In this document: positions 61,047 through 64,000 of the stretch, piece after piece
How the letters are laid out: the number at the start of each line of letters is the position of its first letter
Position numbering within the stretch: the first letter of the stretch is position 1
DNA from: BRHc4a sp049323755
GTDB lineage: Bacteria; Bacillota; Desulfotomaculia; Desulfotomaculales; Desulfocucumaceae
Direction: 5' to 3'
DNA length: 64,000 bases
Assembly: GCA_049323755.1 (NCBI GenBank)
Contig: JBMOPE010000011.1
Span: forward strand, 23,200 to 87,199
Notes under the pieces: model-generated
Told to the model about the DNA's origin: nothing
Database searches by the model: none
Seen by the model: the letters and a program-made list of their open reading frames with translations, nothing else
Made by a program: the position numbers and the translations under genes

Positions 61047-61544
61047 TTATTTCTTGAGTAGAAGCTGCTGCAGCCTTTTTGTGGACTGTTCCTGCTGGTA
61101 TTCCAGATCCAGAAGATTATTTGGTATTTTTGAAATGTATCCGTTGATGTCCACATTGGCATCCGGGTTTTTATACCTGTAGTCAATATCCCGGCGTATA
61201 TCATCCAGGTACTTCATTACAATTCTTTCTCTTTCCCTGCCCAGGTCAATGAAATTGGACAGCTCTGCCTTTATCTTTGCATCGGTTACTGTCTCGTTCA
61301 TGCCGGTGAGCTGTTCAAGTTTCTTTTTGCTGTCTTCCACTTTTTTAAGGTTGTCGCTTACCTGGTTAATTATAAGGGAATTATCCTGCAAGTTTTTAAT
61401 TGAGTAAAAGGTTACCATTGCATTCTGGTAGCCGTCCACCAGAGCTTTTATATTCTGGTTGGTCGGGTTGTTGCTTTTTTTACTGCATGCTGCTGTTAAA
61501 AGTCCAAGGGCCAGAACAAGAAGAATGATTAAAATCTTTTTCAT
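61047..61544 (-). CDS. Lipoprotein, 165 aa
   Basis: N-terminal lipoprotein signal: basic KK, hydrophobic helix, lipobox LLTAAC with the lipidated Cys near residue 20. The remainder is a predicted helical domain with coiled-coil pattern (VEDSKKKLEQLTGMNETVTD) and ends YQQEQSTKRLQQLLLKK. ATG at 61544 used (GGAGG upstream). Second gene of a two-gene transcript with the Ig-repeat lipoprotein. The stop codon sits in the border of a double-hairpin repeat. Family unknown. Confidence 0.75.
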   Translation of the reverse strand: MKKILIILLVLALGLLTAACSKKSNNPTNQNIKALVDGYQNAMVTFYSIKNLQDNSLIINQVSDNLKKVEDSKKKLEQLTGMNETVTDAKIKAELSNFIDLGRERERIVMKYLDDIRRDIDYRYKNPDANVDINGYISKIPNNLLDLEYQQEQSTKRLQQLLLKK

Positions 61545-61573
61545 TTTAGGCAAAACCTCCGGTAAGGTTTTAT

Positions 61574-62515
61574 TTATAAGGTAGTGTAAAGGAAAATGCT
61601 GTCAGAAACAGTGGTTCTTTTACCCCACTTATTTATAGCTGTAACGGTTATTTTATTAACGCCCTCCTCCAGGGTAATGGTCCCGCTGAAAATTCCATTC
61701 TGCTGGTTTATATTGGTTTTTGCCTCGTTAACATAAAGCACCAGCACAGTATTTGTGTCTGTAATACCGCTTATGGTAACCTGCTTACTGTTGGCTGTAT
61801 CCGGGATTATTACCTCAAGCTTAGGCTCCGGAGGGGTGAATCTTACGTTTTTTTCAACCACTGCGGTACCCCCGTCACTGTTGGTGGAGGTAATCTTTAT
61901 TGTATTTTCTCCCTCCTTCAGCTGTACCGCTGTGTTAAACCTTCCCTCGCGGTCTGGTTTTGCCGGGGTGGAATTGACATATACAATACAGTTCTTTTCA
62001 GTTTGTCCGGTTATAGAAAGAAATTCACTGTCGGAGTAATCAGGGGGGACAACCGTCAGCGTTGGCGGAGCCGGTCGCCGCTCAATGTTTATTGTACTGG
62101 ACTCTTCAATTTTTTCTTTTCCAAGGGTTACAACTTCTAGCTGGTTTTTCCCGACCTGAAGGCTGTAGGGGAAGTTAAACTCTCCGCTCATATTCAGAGG
62201 TACTTCCTGACCCTCGATAAATACCTTGTAGCCGGGGCGGGTTTTTCCCTTGATATATATTTTTTCTGAAGCTATTAATTCAGGCAGGGAATTAAGTGTT
62301 GTAATGCGGGAGGCCTTCTGCAAAGACTGATCGGTTGGGGCCGGGGCAGCAGCCGGCGCAGTATCCTCAGGAGGGGTACTGCTCTCGGTGAATGTTTCTG
62401 TGCTGGCCGGGCTGTCTACGGGTGTGGCTTGCGAAGGATCTTCTTTTTGGGCGCACCCCGCCAGTGCCAGACCCGTTATTATAATAATTATTAATATGGC
62501 AATACTTTTTTTCAT
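61574..62515 (-). CDS. Lipoprotein with three tandem Ig-like repeats
   Basis: 313 residues. Signal with lipobox ALAGC (Cys about residue 21), then an acid/Pro-rich low-complexity spacer (about 25-70) and three repeats of about 80 residues (from about 80, 155 and 230), each with the pattern strand-GxT-N-strand...EGxNxIxVxxxN (for example LKEGENTIKITSTN and LEEGVNKITVTAIN). This suits glucodextranase-B-like or Big Ig folds that mediate surface contact. GGAAGG precedes the ATG. 30 bases upstream of the second lipoprotein. Confidence 0.8.
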   Translation of the reverse strand: MKKSIAILIIIIITGLALAGCAQKEDPSQATPVDSPASTETFTESSTPPEDTAPAAAPAPTDQSLQKASRITTLNSLPELIASEKIYIKGKTRPGYKVFIEGQEVPLNMSGEFNFPYSLQVGKNQLEVVTLGKEKIEESSTINIERRPAPPTLTVVPPDYSDSEFLSITGQTEKNCIVYVNSTPAKPDREGRFNTAVQLKEGENTIKITSTNSDGGTAVVEKNVRFTPPEPKLEVIIPDTANSKQVTISGITDTNTVLVLYVNEAKTNINQQNGIFSGTITLEEGVNKITVTAINKWGKRTTVSDSIFLYTTL

Positions 62516-62618
62516 GCAGCACCTTCCAAAATGTCCTTTCCTTCTTACTAGAAGTTTCGGCGGAATAAGTCAAAATCCTTCTAAAAATCCCAATTTAAGC
62601 AGGGCCACTAATGATAAG

Positions 62619-62648
62619 TTGCCTTAAAATAAAGGATAAATGTATAAT
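62619..62648 (+). promoter_or_regulatory. Promoter of hslO
   Basis: TTGCCT (62619-62624), an 18-base spacer, TATAAT (62643-62648), 30 bases before the hslO start. Confidence 0.6.
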
Positions 62649-62677
62649 ATACAATTAAACGATAAAGGCTGGTGCTT

Positions 62678-63547
62678 ATGGACTCATTGATTAGGTCAAT
62701 AGATGCTGAACAGAACTTTCGGGTTTTTGCCGCAGTTACCACCGGAGTTGCTGAGGAGGCAAGACGTCGGCATGATACCTGGCCTATAGCCACTGCCGCC
62801 CTGGGGAGGGCCATGACCGGCGCCCTTCTTTTGGGGGCAAACCTGAAGGGAAAAGATGTAATAACAATAAGAATAATGGGTGACGGGCCGCTGGGGGCGA
62901 TAATCGTTTCCTCCAATGCATCGGGTGAAGTAAGGGGTTATGTACAGGAGCCCCATGTGGACCTGCCACGAAGGGTGGAAGGAAAGCTTCCGGTGGGGGA
63001 GGCCGTGGGCAGTGGAATGCTATATGTAACCAGGAACCTGGGCTTAAAAGAGCCTTTTACCGGAGGTGTGGAAATAGTTTCCGGTGAAATTGCTGAAGAC
63101 TTAACCCACTACATGGTTACTTCCGAGCAGGTCCCCTCGGCTATAGCACTGGGGGTTTTAGTGGACAGGGACGGGAAGGTGGTTTCCTCCGGGGGGTTCT
63201 GGCTGGAAATTCTTCCGGGAGCAAAAGAAGAGGTTATTGCCGAGCTTGAGAAAACACTGTCAGGGCTTCCCCCTGTAAGCAACATGATAGAAGGAGGGGC
63301 AGGCCCCGAGGATATTGCCAGGACGGTGGCCGGGAATTTCCAGTTGAAGGTGCTCGAAAGCACTGCCTTAACCTTTAAATGCACCTGTGACAAAAAAAGG
63401 GTTGAAGATTTGCTGATAAGCCTGGGAAAGAACGAGATACTGTCCCTGGCGGAAGAAAAGGGAGAGGCTGAGGTACGCTGTCACTTTTGCGGGGAAATGT
63501 ATACTTTCACCAGGGATGAATTGATAAAGCTTGCTGATGAAATGTAA
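62678..63547 (+). CDS. hslO: Redox-regulated chaperone Hsp33
   Basis: 289 residues. Holdase activated by oxidation. Signatures: TWPIATAALGRAMTGALLLG near the N-terminus, VRGYVQEPHVDLP and the zinc-binding switch CTCDKKR with CHFCGEMY near the C-terminus (C-x-C...C-x2-C). ATG at 62678 is chosen; a GTG at 62672 is two codons earlier. A good promoter lies upstream and a terminator downstream, so monocistronic. Confidence 0.95.
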   Translation: MDSLIRSIDAEQNFRVFAAVTTGVAEEARRRHDTWPIATAALGRAMTGALLLGANLKGKDVITIRIMGDGPLGAIIVSSNASGEVRGYVQEPHVDLPRRVEGKLPVGEAVGSGMLYVTRNLGLKEPFTGGVEIVSGEIAEDLTHYMVTSEQVPSAIALGVLVDRDGKVVSSGGFWLEILPGAKEEVIAELEKTLSGLPPVSNMIEGGAGPEDIARTVAGNFQLKVLESTALTFKCTCDKKRVEDLLISLGKNEILSLAEEKGEAEVRCHFCGEMYTFTRDELIKLADEM

Positions 63548-63569
63548 TGGATGTGAAATTTGTAGCAAT

Positions 63570-63608
63570 GGGCTTTCGGATGCAAAACCGGAAGTCCATT
63601 GGTTTTTT
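63570..63608 (+). terminator. Terminator after hslO
   Basis: GGGCTTTCGG/CCGGAAGTCC with two G-T pairs and an ATGCAAAA loop; a six-T run follows after five bases. Confidence 0.7.
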
Positions 63609-63703
63609 GCAGGAATGGGTTATTTGGGGTAAAAAGGATATATTTCTATTCAAATAAATAAAATGGTGCAGGGACTACTTGGTACCTCCTTTTCATAATT
63701 TTT

Positions 63704-63710
63704 TGTCGAA
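63704..63710 (+). promoter_or_regulatory. Spo0A-box-like site upstream of the second AOR
   Basis: TGTCGAA in the context TTTTTTGTCGAAAGAA, about 100 bases before the AOR start. Confidence 0.3.
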
Positions 63711-63810
63711 AGAAAATTTGTGCCATTCTGCACAATCAAGAAGGTAAAAGTCGTTATGTAACGAATATACATATAGCTAAACCTCAAATATTAAAGGAGG
63801 TATTGAAAAA

Positions 63811-64000
63811 ATGTCCAAAATTATTCGCGTAAACATGACTGCCGTAGAGATCAAGCATGAGGATACACCACAGCAGTACGCCCCGCTGGGCGGCAGGGCG
63901 CTGACCTCCAAGCTGGTGCTGGACGAAGTGCCGGCCAACTGCGACCCGCTGGGAGAAGACAACAAACTTGTGATAGCCCCCGGACTATTATCGGGCACCA
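63811..64000 (+). CDS. Aldehyde:ferredoxin oxidoreductase (AOR), N-terminal fragment
   Basis: The gene runs off the window; 63 residues are visible: MSKIIRVNMTAVEIKHEDTP, then YAPLGGRALTSKLVLDEVP and NKLVIAPGLLSGT. This is the start of the AOR N-terminal pterin-binding domain (V-x-M-T...LGGRALTS...L-x-I-A-x-G-x-L-S-G-T). AAAGGAGG precedes the ATG by eight bases. It differs from the AOR at 23236-25194, so at least two AORs occur in this region. Confidence 0.88.
   Translation, partial: MSKIIRVNMTAVEIKHEDTPQQYAPLGGRALTSKLVLDEVPANCDPLGEDNKLVIAPGLLSGT

Overview
The window reads like a chromosome segment of an anaerobic, probably spore-forming member of the Clostridia, most like the Desulfotomaculum/Pelotomaculum type. 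The grounds are strong AGGAGG ribosome sites, frequent TTG and GTG starts, TGTCGAA (Spo0A-box-like) motifs, a LytS/LytR-type pair, ComEA/ComEC, tungsten-type aldehyde:ferredoxin oxidoreductases, many ferredoxin-type proteins and three acetyl-CoA synthetase paralogues. Species is not assignable by reading. No rRNA, tRNA, CRISPR, transposase or phage gene was seen.

Layout. 0-9 kb: partial membrane protein, unknown protein, TauE-like exporter, two tandem tiny membrane proteins, CBS-domain protein, MBL-fold hydrolase and a LytS/LytR-like two-component pair. 9-15 kb: housekeeping run acpS-nnr-alr, then PII and an ammonium transporter, then a HIT protein. 15.6-20.5 kb: marR-hlyD-RND efflux operon with a promoter and candidate operator. 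20.6-23.1 kb: NadR-like P-loop kinase, small proteins and a LysO-type exporter split into two genes. 23.2-36 kb: redox region with ferredoxin + AOR, an NMO-family flavoprotein, a Crp/Fnr regulator, a soluble three-gene molybdopterin oxidoreductase module (catalytic subunit, four-cluster ferredoxin, multidomain NAD(P)-type flavoprotein), a Crp-like protein without a DNA-binding domain, and a TauE-like exporter with a membrane partner. 36-39.7 kb: zinc-ribbon protein, TetR + MFS, CitE-like lyase. 39.9-50.9 kb: acetate/organic-acid cluster, all on the minus strand (OFA-type MFS, two acs, ActP-type symporter with DUF485 partner, a third acs with an IclR regulator). 51-64 kb: DUF2325 protein, comEA, lytic transglycosylase, secreted lipase, L,D-transpeptidase-like protein, comEC, polysaccharide deacetylase, siroheme-type redox protein with a Cys-rich partner, two lipoproteins, hslO and the start of a second AOR.

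Working together: the 39.9-50.9 kb cluster can import acetate and activate it to acetyl-CoA; AORs, the Mo enzyme module and the siroheme protein fit ferredoxin-linked redox chemistry with carboxylic acids and sulfur or nitrogen compounds.

The most striking unexplained structure is in the intergenic DNA. At least nine loci carry a dispersed element whose arms are runs of 7-nt units (GGAATTA, AGGAGAC, ACTCAGA, GATTCTG types), arranged in most loci as long imperfect inverted repeats with recognisable ends and, in two loci, a shared core. Five of them abut a compact 34-nt module made of two back-to-back hairpins (7-bp stem, 3-nt loop, twice); the first stem varies with compensatory changes and the second is constant. 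In two places this module sits directly on a gene's stop codon. Two further loci carry a related 9-nt design (CACAGAGGA units).
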